From Takakia lepidozioides (taxonomy: Eukaryota > Streptophyta > Takakiopsida > Takakiales > Takakiaceae), in the NCBI GenBank assembly GCA_030704615.1, contig CM060734.1:45028042-45092041 (forward strand): DNA of 64,000 bases, given 5' to 3'. The position numbers and the translations under genes are program-made. The notes under the pieces were generated by a model. That model did no database searches and had not been told where the DNA came from. It saw only the letters and a program-made list of their open reading frames with translations. Shown here one piece after another: positions 1 to 11,295 of this stretch; the first letter of the stretch is position 1; each line of letters starts with the position of its first letter.

Positions 1-870
1 TAGGTATGGTATCTGGGGTTAACTTTACCCACAATTGGAGTATGAAAGGGTCATAGAAGATGTGTGCTTCTGCATGCAATGTGGTATCCTAAATATCGAT
101 CGTTATTTTTGCTTAGCATAAATAGTTGCCTTGTTATGTGGCTCGAAGACCAAAAAGAAAAAAGGTTCTCCTCTAAAATAGACTTCGATGTGCTTCTTGA
201 GCTTGCTGTTACTACACATTATTTTACTAATAGGGACTTCTGTTCAGCCCCATGAAGAACTCTTATGTCTATTCATCTTTGTCTATTTATGTTTATAGAT
301 CTGGACGTCTTGAAGTTCCATCGCAGCAGCCAGTCCGTGCCTTCAATTCATACTGGAAAATCTCCCTTAGTCTCAGAACCGTTATGAAGCTTATTTTTGG
401 TTTATTTCACCTTGGACACCATACCACTACTTTAGATTTGTAATTTGGCAAATTGTCAATAGTTTCAGTTGTCCCATCAGTTTCACCTTGGATGCCCAAC
501 CGATATTGTTGACTTTGTTGTGAAACAAGATGTCAATAGTTTTTGGTCATTCCTTCAATTTGAAAGCCTTGACTTTGTATTATGAAATTTCTTTTATTCA
601 TAGCTAACTTAGTAAATTCTGACGGGGTATTTGAAGGTCAATTTACTTCAGGACTGTAGATCAATCCATTTGAAATATGCTCGGATTGAAAACTGTTCTT
701 CTTTGGAACTATGTGACAACGGCGATTATATGTGCCTTTGTTCCAAAAAGACCTTGTCACAGAACTCTCCACCTTCCAAACAAAACTTAGGGTCATGATA
801 ACCTAACCAAATTTATCATCCTGTTCATCTGATTAGGGTAGTGAATTTGCTACCTTAACTCCTATGGTTC
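1..870. other. Region upstream of the Agenet gene, no gene assigned
   Basis: AT-rich sequence with only short open frames (for example 64-255 and 252-443) that match no family I recognise. It lies just upstream of the first recognisable Agenet exon, so it may hold the promoter, 5' untranslated exons or undetected N-terminal exons of that gene. Confidence 0.4.
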
Positions 871-876
871 CTATCA

Positions 877-3800
877 ATGTACATGATGAAGGAGGTGAGT
901 GGAGCTAATTATATCAATTTGTCGAGGTCCACAGAGGAGCATTGGACTCAAGCATCTCAAATCAGGCCTGACACAAGGAAGTCTGCCAACAAAGTATATG
1001 AATCCATGCTCCGTCCATTGCCACCTCCTTTTGCTGAAAAAGAGGCTTTGCAACGTGGTGATGTCAACCACAGCGGCAAAGTGATTCTGCATACCAGGGC
1101 TTGGGAGGTTGGAGATTTGGTTGACTGGTGGAAAGATGATTGCTGGTGGGAAGGTACAATCAGTGCGATTTCAAAACAAAACAAGATCAAGGTACTTATG
1201 CCCTTGTTGCTGGCAGTTCATCACCCTAGTCATTTAGATTGCTTACTAAAAGACTAGATGGAGTCATTGTCAATAAGACAAACCTTATTTTGATACTATT
1301 TTCCGGGGATTCTATTTTGGTGGGTTCCTATGTGAAATGTGTTACCCACATTGCTGGTGTTAATGATTGTGGAGGCTAAGGAATTTATCAACAAGGTCCA
1401 CCACCACTTAATATCACTTTCTGTTAATAAGCAAGGCCTTAACTTTTAGGGCTCTTGCGATGACTCTCACCAATACCCAGATAGTCTTGTCTCTTTTGGG
1501 CGGGGTCTATAGCCACAAGGCTACAGCAAACGAAGTCTTATGAGTACATTTCTCTCTCTCTAGGTAAGTCACACTACCAGACTGAGCCCCTCACAAAGGT
1601 AGTATCTGTTCCCGTGTTGTTCTGCGCAAACTGCTGGCGGGGTCTATGGCCACAGGGCTACGGCAAACAACGTCTTATGAGTACATTCTCTCTTTTGTTC
1701 TGTGTAGGTATCCTTGCCGGATCCTCCACAGGGAGAAGGTTTAGTTTATCAGGTCAAACCAGAGCATCTGCGTGCATCATTGGTGTGGGATATGGCCACA
1801 AAGAAGTGGATGTTTCCAGTCCCGAAGGTTGTCTTCTGACCTACCTTTTGCTTGAGATTCTGAAGGCAATTGTAATACATTCTACTTTCTTTTGGGTTTA
1901 GGGTTTCTACCTATGCTAGGTGCGAATAGGAAGTGATGAGTTCTCAGATAGTCCGGCTGCAGCATTTGTGCTTTGGAGTGCTATAGGTCATCTTGTTTGG
2001 GCTTTCAACTTTCAACAAGTGTCCGTAAGAAGCTGCTGCTATTTATAGACAAGATGAAAGAGAGTGATGGCCGCAAGTAGATGTTTAGTTCATTGGTGAT
2101 GTACACACTTTTGGTCCTGAAATCCCTAATCATCCATGGTAGTCCTTCTCTGCCTAGCATGTGTTGCTGTCACTGCAAATTCAAGCACAATGATCACAAA
2201 AAAAACAAACTCTTTGCTTGCTTTTCAAATATGCTCTCTGTGCAGGAAACTGGCAATCATCAGCCATGTGCTGAGGAGTTCAAAGTGCCCAGTGGCTGGC
2301 CCACCCCACCTGGCAAAAATGTCGAGGGCTCGCCTGAGAAGCAATCAGGACCTACGCAAGTTGGTGGGAGTTCTCCTGGTGCTTTTAGATCTCTCCGGCG
2401 GACATCCAATGAATCAGTGGATGATGCAGGAAAGAATATACCCACCCAACAAAGTGGGAGGATTCAGCGGAGAATGCCAAATTCAACCTCAACTACCACC
2501 AAGAGAATTTTGCAGGCTGGGAAATCAAAGACTCCACCCTCGTCTCCCTCCAGTGTCTTGCCAGCCAGAGGTGCAAATCCTTCGGCTAGTCAGCAAATGG
2601 ATGATCCTCCTGCTAAACGACTAAGAAGCTCAGGTAGAAGCTGGTTCTTTGTCATTTATCTTCTTTTGACTATGTGAATATGCCCTTTGAGTGGTTGAAG
2701 TCTGATTCAGGTTCCCTTAGTTTGGTATGTCCACGGCTGCATTAGCTAAAGTACTCTTGGTCTGGCTTTCCAAGAAAAGCCATACTAGGTTGGTGGTCAG
2801 GAGAAGTCTTGGGGTTTCCGATTTAAGAAGTGAGCCCACCATGTCACTGGAGGCTGGTATGAGAGGATCCAGTGGGGCAAGGATGAAAACATTGGAACCC
2901 TCAAAGTGTCTTTGTTGTGCAGATGGGGCAGGCAAGAGTAAGGACACCGCGGTTAAGAAGCTTGCAAGTTTTAAGCATCTCAGGGCCATTTGTGATTTGT
3001 TGCCTCAAACTTCCAGTCAGCAAGAACTATCTGCAACGGTTAAAACAAGAGGGAGAAAGCAAGAAGTAACAAATGACTCTCAAGTTGGAAAGACACATGT
3101 GCAACTGCGCAGTAGAAAGGGCAAGGGGGTTGGGAATGGCAGTCCAAGCACTTCAGTACCCGTTCTCCGCAGCAAACGAGGGGGTCAAAACCCTCTGACA
3201 ATGGCAAATTCGGGACGAGACATTCACCGAAAGAGGAGAGACTATGGTATCCTCATTAAACATACGAAATTGAAGTCTCCAGGTTTTTGACAAACAAAAT
3301 GTGACAAATATTCAACTATCTTTTGCAACTTTTTGCTAGCTATTAGTTGTAAAGTCAATTAACACCAACAGTATGTTTATAGTCCCATGAATTTACTACA
3401 CTTTGATATCTTTATTTGTCTAATATATTGAAACTAACTGTAAATTATTGTACTTCCTAACGATTTCAAGGCCATGGCTGTTGAAAGGTTTGAGTAATTA
3501 TCACCAAGAGATAGTATTGCTTCACACCAGCTATTGGCCTGTTGTTTTGTTGCTGTTTATTCTAAAGGACTTATATGTAGATAACACACGTTTCTTTCTA
3601 TTGAAACATAAAGAATGAAGATTGCCACTCATATTTGTAGTCTTGAGGTCAGGGCTAGTCTCTTTGGATTGCAGAAGTTTTTTGGCAACTAAAGGTTTTG
3701 TGCAGCTCGAGTACCACTAATGCTCTTCATATGTTGGACTAAAGGGATATGAAAGCAATGGACTGGAATTATAACAGTTTAGATTTTTGTGATGAAGAGT

Positions 3801-4059
3801 CATTTGAGAGAGCCGTCTCTCTGCAGAGTTCTCCTGAACCTCAGTTGGGCTCCTTCCACCGGAATAGAGAATCACATTTGATGCAACGAACCAAGATTCT
3901 ACTACCCTCTTTGCCTCCTTCTATCCCTAAGCAATCCCTATGTATCAATTTTTCAGCAAGGTTGAGGAGGTATGGCAGTCTCAAGCTGAAGGGCACGTCA
4001 TATCTGACGCTCAAGAGGAACTTGAACAGAGCTCTCTGTTGATCCAGAATCATGAATAG
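877..4059 (+). CDS. Agenet (Tudor-like) domain protein, multi-exon
   Basis: Agenet domains are plant Tudor-like modules that read methylated histones or bind nuclear partners, so a chromatin role is likely by family. Exon 1 ends at a GT donor after 1190 and encodes the first Agenet strand block (WEVGDLVDWW, DDCWWEGTI). Exon 2 (1708-1827) completes it with a PEHLRASLVWD block, the usual 'DLRPSLVW' position. Exon 3 (2246-2633) and exon 4 (2923-3246) encode a basic, Ser/Pro-rich, low-complexity tail typical of nuclear proteins. Junction phases 1-4 agree. A further exon near 3756 and a last exon 3957-4059 (acidic, ending IQNHE) are plausible, but the junction between them is not resolved because the frame changes by one. 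The true start codon is uncertain; the first recognisable residues are near 890. It could be a gene with a decayed 3' end. Confidence 0.6.
1481..1696 (+). repeat. Two copies of a dispersed ~55-bp repeat in Agenet intron 1
   Basis: Copies at about 1498-1550 and 1636-1690 share the core 'GGGTCTATRGCCACA', then 'GGCTAC.GCAAAC', then 'GTCTTATGAGTACATT'. Two diverged copies occur on the other strand at about 45150-45250. The copies here lie inside the intron between Agenet exons 1 and 2. Confidence 0.6.
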
Positions 4060-4065
4060 GTACAT

Positions 4066-7000
4066 ATTCTCTTAACCCTATCTATCCTTTGCTCTGTCAG
4101 TAATTGCTAACCTTGTGCATCTTCTGGCAGCTCTTACCACTTGTTGGTCATGTAATGTCCACTGATTTGTTTGTGTGTTTTAGTGATTACCCGGTCTTAT
4201 TGGTTCTACACTGTGTCAGCCCCTCCCTCCCTTTCTTTTCCCCATTCCAGAAATGTCTCCTCATTTGCCTGGTAATCGGTCGCTGCCTTGAGGCGAATTT
4301 TAAGACGAGGTTCCTTCAAAGTGGACTAATGATTTTTTGGACAACACAATTGGACCTGGTTAAATCCTTTCATATTTTGTAACTTGAAAAATATAGTGTG
4401 AGGAATTTCAGAGGCAACACAATGTGGTGTATTAATACTCTACCAGGTCAACCCTAAGCCTTTCATACCTGATGGACTTGATTTTGAGATAGTGCGAGTC
4501 TAGTGGAAGTCACATTGAGCGCAATAATTTGGTACAAACAATGAACTTCATAGCAAGAAGGCAAAAAGAGGTTGACATCTGCATATTTATGACAAAAAAA
4601 TTTACATTAAGTCTAAGGTATTCACACACCAGCCTTTCTGGGATGAAGTGTCACCATAACTTATGCTTGTTTCGTTAAGAGTCCAAAAAAAACCTGGTCC
4701 AGGTACACTATGAGCCTAACATTTGTGAACTTTGGTAAAGAGAACATAGATGGGGAGGAGGGGGCAATTGAAGCCCTACATATGAAGTTAGAGATGTGGA
4801 AAATCAAGTATTTTTTAAATTGGGATAGCGTGTCACATGCTAAAAATTGAATAAAATTGGTTTGGAATCTATAAACTTACCATTGGTGATTGAAATTCAA
4901 ATTTGATGGTTATGGATAGGTTTTCTAAGAAAATGCTTATAGTGGTTGTCGACTTCTTTTTATTTGAGCTTCAAGAAATAAGATATCATGTATTGATGAC
5001 TGTAGGCCCAAGAGCTGCAACCAAGCAAGTCAAAAAGTTTGCATTTTATTGAAAATTTATTTTGTGTGGTTGTAATGCAAGGTGGTTTTGGAGCATTGCC
5101 AAAGCACAGTGCGTTTTGATTTCAATAGAAAGAAGAGAGACTAGAAGAGATGAGAGAAAATAATTTGTACTTTGTAATGATGATTGATTATTTTTTAAAT
5201 TACACTGTGAAGTATTAAGTATTGTCAATTTTTCATAGTAAAAGAGATTGAGATTTTCATGATTGGTTGAGAATTGTACATGGGTTGAGGTTATGTAATT
5301 GTGATGTACTATGGAATCTGTTTTTTTTTAATTTCATAAATCTTGAATTAGATCTTGTTGTAAGTGGTTATTTTAGGAGGTACATATTAGTTGTAAGTCC
5401 TTTTAGCATATGTGTTTCAAATGTTTACTAAAGGCTATGTAGCACAAAATGCCGTGACGGGAATCTTTTAAAATATTTTAAACATAGTGATGGAAAACGA
5501 CATTAGGATGCGGATGTGAGTGGATTCATGACTCTGACTTACAACGTGACGTCGACGTATTTAGTCTTTAGAGAGTCATTTTGTGCAACCTAGACCAAAG
5601 GTTTTACTTATACTAAAGTACGGAGAAAATTTGCAGAGTCATTTTTATTTTAAAGATCAGTTGTAATGAATAGACATATTCAGGGCAACTTGGTCCAAAC
5701 CTCTTCCAAAGAGTTAAAAGTTCTCATATACCGGGTCTTCCCAACCCATTGTCCCATCCCCAACCATTACCATCCATTTCATAGAATTTACTTACTGCCA
5801 CGACCGTTTCTCCAGGTCCTCCATCCTCAAAAACCGCCAAAAATATGCACCACTCATCCTTGCTATTAGCCGACGGGGATGGGCCACAAGCTTACTCACC
5901 GTCACCGTCATCATTGCAGGCACCATAGGGGGTATACATAATGTCAGCATCTATGCTCTTCAAAACAACTAATTGAGGGACAAATGTCAGGTTTAGCATG
6001 GGGGTGATTTGTATGTGTTTATGGGGGGGGGTTCAAACTACCTTCATGACAAATATTTAGAATTTGGGAGTTGGCCTCCACAAAATGCTATGAAATATTG
6101 CTCAAATTCCAAATCCTTTTGGTGAGGGAGTGATTCTATTCACACCTACACCCTGGTCCAAATTATTCCCACATCCAATGGTAGAAATTGTAAAAAATTG
6201 ACCCCCGAGCGGCCTGAAGTGCTGTCCAATCAGAGATGGCCACGTAGCAGTCAACTCTGCGTGGCCCCCTCCATGCAAGAGCACATCTGACCCTGCGGGT
6301 TTTGGAAATTTCTGGACGTGGCAGACTTTCTCCAAATGGCATGCTGCCAATTGGAGACGACCTGCCATGTCGTCAGGTCCTTTATTGCTGAAGAAACGAC
6401 CTAAAAATATTAAGATCTGCAAAAGTTACGTTAATCATGTTCTATGAAACCTGAAATGGGTTCCATAGGAAGTTAAGGGTTAATACATTCACTGGAGGTC
6501 ATAATCTAAAGAGTAATGAATAAAGATGATATTTTAGGCTGTTGAAAAAATACGACTACAAATTATTAACAAGACTTTCAAAAAAATTATACTAATATCC
6601 AATTATTAACAAATGACACTTTCTTCGCATTCACAACAATTGTCTTTCTAAGTATTGTCAATGAGCCTATAAAGAGGGGTTGACGTGAATCATTTGTAGG
6701 GCCACAAAGTTTAGCTTCAGGCCGTTCTTTTGAGACCATCCCCACTCTTTCAGCATGAGGGAGCTGAAAGGTTTTCATTTAGACAGCAGGAAAGTGACAA
6801 AACCAATGTTTAGTTAGTTAAGCTTTTATGGGGTTTCCAAGGTAGAGGGTGGTGGTTTGCTAGGTTTTAAAGATAAGAGATGACATTTCCGGCTGACACC
6901 ATGGAATTGTATAGGCCCCATCACAATGACTAGTTAATTAGTTTTGCCAAGCACGTTTTGCTATGAAGATGTATTTTAGCTTTCAAGATTATCCTATCCA

Positions 7001-7090
7001 TTTGGATGAGGTCAACAAATTGGGTCTCTGATCATAATCCTTTACATGTGATTCATGTTGTACCAAACTACATGTCCCCACAATAGCTTT
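4066..7090. other. Intergenic DNA, no gene recognised
   Basis: AT-rich, with stops in all frames. The open frames at 5666-5869 (+) and 6102-6422 (-) are short and match nothing I know. I see no LTR, TIR or tandem array. Confidence 0.4.
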
Positions 7091-8270
7091 ACACTACAAA
7101 GGAAATATATCTCTAGTGGAGCAGGAATCTTGGTGGAGATAGTTGGCAAATTTTCTATTAATCTTGATGATGCAGTCCATCTTAATGAAGCTGAGTACGA
7201 GGAAGGAAAGAATATAGAGAAAAGAACGAGGTGTAATGGCGGCATTTAAGAATGTGAGAGTGGTGTTGAGTGATGACAAGTGTCTAGCACTGATAGGAGC
7301 ACGTACTGTTTTAGCAACTTACAATGATGGCGTCATCTTCATCTTCAGCAGCTGATGAGACGAACGCACCATACGAGCAAATGCCGGAGTCTAATTTTTG
7401 GGACTCTACTCCCGGGTTCAATGCTCAAGTCGACGATACATCCCAATTTAATAGTCAAATTAGTTGACTATCTCCAAGAGAACTACTTCCGTGACTTGAG
7501 CTGGTCCTAGATGCGCCTTCTGCGCATAATTTGGGTACGAGAGTTTGAACAGACAGTTGCGACAGAGGGACTTAAGATCGCCGAAACCACTTGGTGGAGG
7601 CCCAAGAGCAAAGAAAAAAGGTCATTGAAGCACTGTAGGGTGCTTAGGCAGTCAGGATCCTACAAAGCCTTCACGATGCTCAGAGTTGCAAGAAATCTAC
7701 CTTTATCCATTACCAAAGAACGATTGTTGAGGGGTGAGAGACTGAGTTGGGCTGAACTAAGTGTTTCATAATTCACCATTGCGAAAGAAATTACTCCTGA
7801 GCTTTGTTACTTTGAATCCTCTACAGAAACCAAACCATGTACGTTTGTTGGAATTAGTTCGGGGAGGGAAGCTCGTTAGTCTTGGCAAATCTACGTCATG
7901 TATGGAAGCCTGAGCATAATGCTGAATTGACATGGGCAGATGATCACGTAGCAAGGGTTGTTGAAAGGTTTTTGCACACTGAGAATGATGATCTTATTTT
8001 CCTTGGTGCCACCTTCCGTTCAGAGGCTTGAGCGCCTTGACCAATGTAGTAGTCTCGGTTTATCTTGTACACACCTTGATAGCCAAAGAGAAGATCATTT
8101 GGTCTGTAGTTTGGGTGGCATTTTGGCTTAAGGTAGGTAGACATGGAACTCTAGCATATTCTAGGAGAAGCCGTATACATGCTACACAAACAACGTTTTG
8201 TCAGTTTGTATTGTATCACTGACTATAAGCTGTAATAGCTACAACTGGTAATGGGAATATAAAACCTCTT
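7091..8270 (+). pseudogene. Decayed remnant of the same gypsy family as 9.66-17.88 kb
   Basis: At 7124-7140 the bases AGGAATCT are followed directly by TGGTGGAGAT, the same LTR-end/primer-site junction seen at 10151-10167. An ATG near 7327 begins a Ser-rich start like that of the intact accessory ORF (MASSS). Further on, matching blocks appear in shifting frames: KERLLRGERLSWAELSV (about 7720-7767) against DKLLKGWRLSWAELGI, and LIAKEKIIWSVVWVAFWLK (about 8075-8132) against LLAKEKFIRSIVRVAFWLK. Homology stops near 8260, so gag and pol are absent. This is an old, truncated copy, but it independently supports the accessory ORF as a family feature. Confidence 0.7.
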
Positions 8271-8367
8271 TAAAGTCTTATGTTTGGAATATTTTTGTGA
8301 TAACTAGAGCACATCATCACCCCATTCCATTCTCAACTGTTCGACTGTTAAGAGTAAAGCTTACACC

Positions 8368-8683
8368 TGTCAAGTTATTTTACCACTAGTGTGAAACTAG
8401 CTAGGAAATAGCTAGCTTTTACATATTGATATTTGGGATTGGCCCAAGTGTCAATCCAGGGGTCAAGGCAGATTTAGGCCCTGGAGTGGTTATCTTCACG
8501 GCAAGCGCAGGAGGCTCATCTTTCTCGAGTTGAGCCTCACCGCGCCTAGCTATGGCGCCATAGTGTGGATTCCCCATGGCGTGGGGTGCACTTGGCTTGA
8601 CTTGTATTTGAGTGATGAGGTTATATATGCATGAGTTTATGCTTCAGATTTGTGAGCTCGTGCTTGTATTCTTCTTCTTTATC
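8368..8683 (+). repeat. Dispersed ~316-bp repeat, copy 1
   Basis: Starts TGTCAAGTTATTTTA and is nearly identical to 54692-55018. It could be part of an LTR because it starts with TG, but I see no coding partner. Both copies lie shortly upstream of an LTR retrotransposon. Confidence 0.8.
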
Positions 8684-9094
8684 ACTCGAGAAAGATGAGC
8701 TCGTATCTGTGAGTGCCAGATACGAGTTAGTTGTAGCACTTGTGGTTTTTGCTTGAGAATGAGAGAAACCAGGTTGTTATGCAAGGAGCACCGTGGAGCT
8801 CTTGGTTGTTAGAAGTGGAGGCGATGTGGGTTACGAGGTGGTAGACCTTGGCATTCGATCTTTAGCTTCAGAGATGAAAGCACCATACTGCAGGGCTAGA
8901 ACAGGAGCTAAGAGGTGCGGCAAGGCCATGGAATGTGCACCTAGGGTTTCAGAGCTTGGAAGAAGAGCTCTTGCACCACAAGAGGAGTGTCTTGTGGCTG
9001 GAAATGTAAGCCTTAGGGTTTCAGGAGCTTGGCAAAGGCTGTGGAGTACTTAGTCTTGTCTTAGAGAGCATCAAGGAGCCAAGGAGCCAAGATA

Positions 9095-9605
9095 GGGGGC
9101 TGATACCTCTTGTGTGAAGAGGTTGCATGTGTGGAGCATGTATTCAGCTCATTGAAGCTTCCATCTTCAAGCTTGGATGGCAAGCAAGGAAGAGGGAAGG
9201 GCTGACTTCTCTTATGTGAGAGCAATGCATGTATGGAGCATGTTTTCAGCCTGTTGAAGGCTTGTACTTTCAGGTTTGGGAGTGCAAGAAAGGAAGGGGT
9301 TGGTTTCCATGTAGGGCATGTGTGGAGCATGCTTCCAGCCCGCTGAAGCGTGTATTTTCAGGTTGGTGGGTGCAAGAAAGAAAGCAAAGGGGCTGATTCT
9401 CTGGTGGTGAGAGTGGGGCATGTGTGGAGCATGCCTTCAGTCCATTGGGCTTTTGTTTTCAAGCTTTAGAGAACTAGAAGAGAAGGTAAGGGGCTGATCT
9501 GCTCTTATGTGACAGTCCGAGACTTGTAGAGCGTGTTCTTAGTTGGGGTTTCAACCTCAAGCCTAGATAGAGCATGGCTCTTGAAGTGGCAGATGTAGGG
9601 GGCTG
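9095..9605 (+). repeat. Tandem array of ~100-bp units
   Basis: About five diverged units, each starting near GGGGCTGAT and carrying 'GTGTGGAGCATG' and 'TTCAGCC..TTGAAG' followed by 'TTTCAGG' or 'TTCAAGC' and a purine-rich end with 'GCAAGAAAG'. Units start near 9097, 9203, 9297, 9390 and 9489. Short open frames here are by-products of the repeat. The array ends about 50 bp before the LTR at 9658. Confidence 0.7.
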
Positions 9606-9657
9606 GAATAAGCTCTAAAACAGATGCTATGGCCAAGGAATATTGGGTTTTTGATGC

Positions 9658-10157
9658 TGTAATGGCCAGATTCCTTCTACCTACCTTTTCGACATTTGGA
9701 TGAACAAACGTTGGATGATGACCGTTGAAAAAGGGCTTGGATGAAACCAGCTGGAAACAATCTATTTTTAAACTAAGTATTGTCTTATGTTAACTACTAG
9801 TTTATCTCTAAAATAGAATGAGGTGACGTCTTATCTGGACAGACACCCGGATGGCATCCAAGTGACCAATCAGGGCTTGCCACTTGGTTAGATGAGATTG
9901 TGGGCCTTCGTTTATAAAAGAGATCAACACGACGCTTAAGGCGGCGGTGTACGTTTGGTGTGTAAACCCTACTGTACCTGTGTGTGAGTTTTGGATGAAG
10001 AAGGTGTGAATGAGGATGTGTTGTTAAACCGTATGAGTGATTTTGACTCCTCTCCATTGGCTCCTGCCTATCTCGCTAGCCTGCTTTACCGAGCACACAT
10101 CCCCTTGATAGCTCAATATTCGTAGAGGAAGAGGAATAACGGGGTGGGCGAGAATCT
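9658..10157 (+). repeat. 5' LTR of the gypsy element
   Basis: About 500 bp, starting TGTAATGGCCAGATTCC and ending GAGAATCT directly before the primer site. It matches 17459-17879 at about 95% by eye, except that the 3' copy lacks about 80 bp (10007-10088 here). Both LTRs carry TTTATAAAAG (9911-9920 here), a likely TATA box for element transcription. Confidence 0.88.
9911..9920 (+). promoter_or_regulatory. Putative LTR TATA box
   Basis: TTTATAAAAG lies about 250 bp into the LTR and is conserved at 17711-17720 in the other LTR, as expected for the U3 core promoter. Confidence 0.5.
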
Positions 10158-10173
10158 TGGTGGAGATGGGGGG
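10158..10173 (+). other. Primer binding site resembling the complement of tRNA-Ala
   Basis: TGGTGGAGATGGGGGG follows the LTR directly. From general knowledge, plant tRNA-Ala 3' ends read about GCATCTCCA plus CCA, whose complement begins TGGTGGAGATGC, giving about one mismatch here. The older copy at 7131-7140 keeps TGGTGGAGAT. Confidence 0.55.
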
Positions 10174-10336
10174 TAGGATTTCGTTAATCATTAGCTGCAC
10201 ATTCTTTCCTTGTACGTCAGATAGCTGTACGCTGACACTATTACCATGGCGGCGCTCTACTGTTTTAGTTCTCGCTCGTGTTTTTGCTTGTTCCTGGCTT
10301 TCACGGTATCTGCTTGCACTTCTGCAACCTGCGGCA

Positions 10337-11266
10337 ATGGCCTCGTCTTCTAATCCTCCAACTGACGTTGAGCTCAACGCGTACAAAGAAACTCCCACTG
10401 GTCATTTTGAGTCGATTTTTGCCAGCATTGTGCGTGCTTCGGTTGATCCTAGCCTGGTGGTTGAAGTTGATTATCCGCCTCTTGGTGCCCCGGTTGAACA
10501 CTCTGAATTTGTCCTCGACACACCTTCTGATCACTGGGTGGCTCAGTTTGAGTTGACCGCTGCGTTGGAGGGTCTGAAGCCCACCCACACCCCGCAAGAA
10601 GAAGCGGAGCAGAGGCGAAAGTGTATCCAAGCCTTTGAAGGGGCCCGAGCGGCCAAGGCCCTGCAGCGACTCTTTGCTGCGGAGATAGCCCGCAAGTTTC
10701 CATTACCTGAGGCCAAAGACAAGCTCTTGAAGGGTTGGCGGCTCTCGTGGGCTGAACTTGGTATTCCGCAATTCACCGTAGCTGGGGAGGTTGCTGGCGA
10801 GTGCGAGAACTTCCTTCCGCCCAACTTACCCAGTGCGCATCGTCTGTGGGAGCTGGTGAAAAGTGGCAGTTCACTTGTCTTGGCCAACCTGCGGCCTACC
10901 TGGAAACCTGACTACAATGTGGACATAACTTGGGATGACCATGTTGTAGGCATTCCCGTCTCTTGCTTTCCTCATACTATGCATGATATTTTGATTTTCC
11001 CTGCTATTGTGTTTAGACAGGAACGACTGGGTTACTACTTGCCTGGATTTCCTGTTACTGATTATCCAGTGCATACACTGCTTGCCAAGGAAAAGTTTAT
11101 CCGCTCCATTGTTCGAGTGGCTTTTTGGCTCAAAGTGTTCGAAGAACTGTGGCACTTTATGGGTGAAGGTGTTTACATGCTTCACAAACACAAATTCATA
11201 AGTGGCAATTGCATCAAGGACTGGGAGTCCAAATTGCGTCCTGCACGATCCTCCAGCAGAAGGTAA
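10337..11266 (+). CDS. Retroelement accessory ORF of unknown function, ahead of gag
   Basis: A 309-residue intact frame from the ATG at 10337 (MASSSNPPTD) to the stop at 11264-11266. It lies between the primer site and gag, the position where some plant gypsy lineages (Ogre/Tat) carry an extra ORF1. It is not recognisably Gag, protease, envelope or integrase: there is no zinc knuckle, no hydrophobic membrane segment and no catalytic motif that I recognise. Features seen: an acidic, Pro-rich N-terminus; a charged central helix-like stretch (about residues 80-130) ending DKLLKGWRLSWAELGI; and a C-terminal half rich in Trp, His and aromatic residues. A decayed homologue at 7327-8260 keeps the central and C-terminal blocks. 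This frame is intact while neighbouring gag and pol frames are broken. Function unknown. Confidence 0.75.
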   Translation: MASSSNPPTDVELNAYKETPTGHFESIFASIVRASVDPSLVVEVDYPPLGAPVEHSEFVLDTPSDHWVAQFELTAALEGLKPTHTPQEEAEQRRKCIQAFEGARAAKALQRLFAAEIARKFPLPEAKDKLLKGWRLSWAELGIPQFTVAGEVAGECENFLPPNLPSAHRLWELVKSGSSLVLANLRPTWKPDYNVDITWDDHVVGIPVSCFPHTMHDILIFPAIVFRQERLGYYLPGFPVTDYPVHTLLAKEKFIRSIVRVAFWLKVFEELWHFMGEGVYMLHKHKFISGNCIKDWESKLRPARSSSRR

Positions 11267-11295
11267 CCACTTTGTTTTTAACACGACAAACTACA

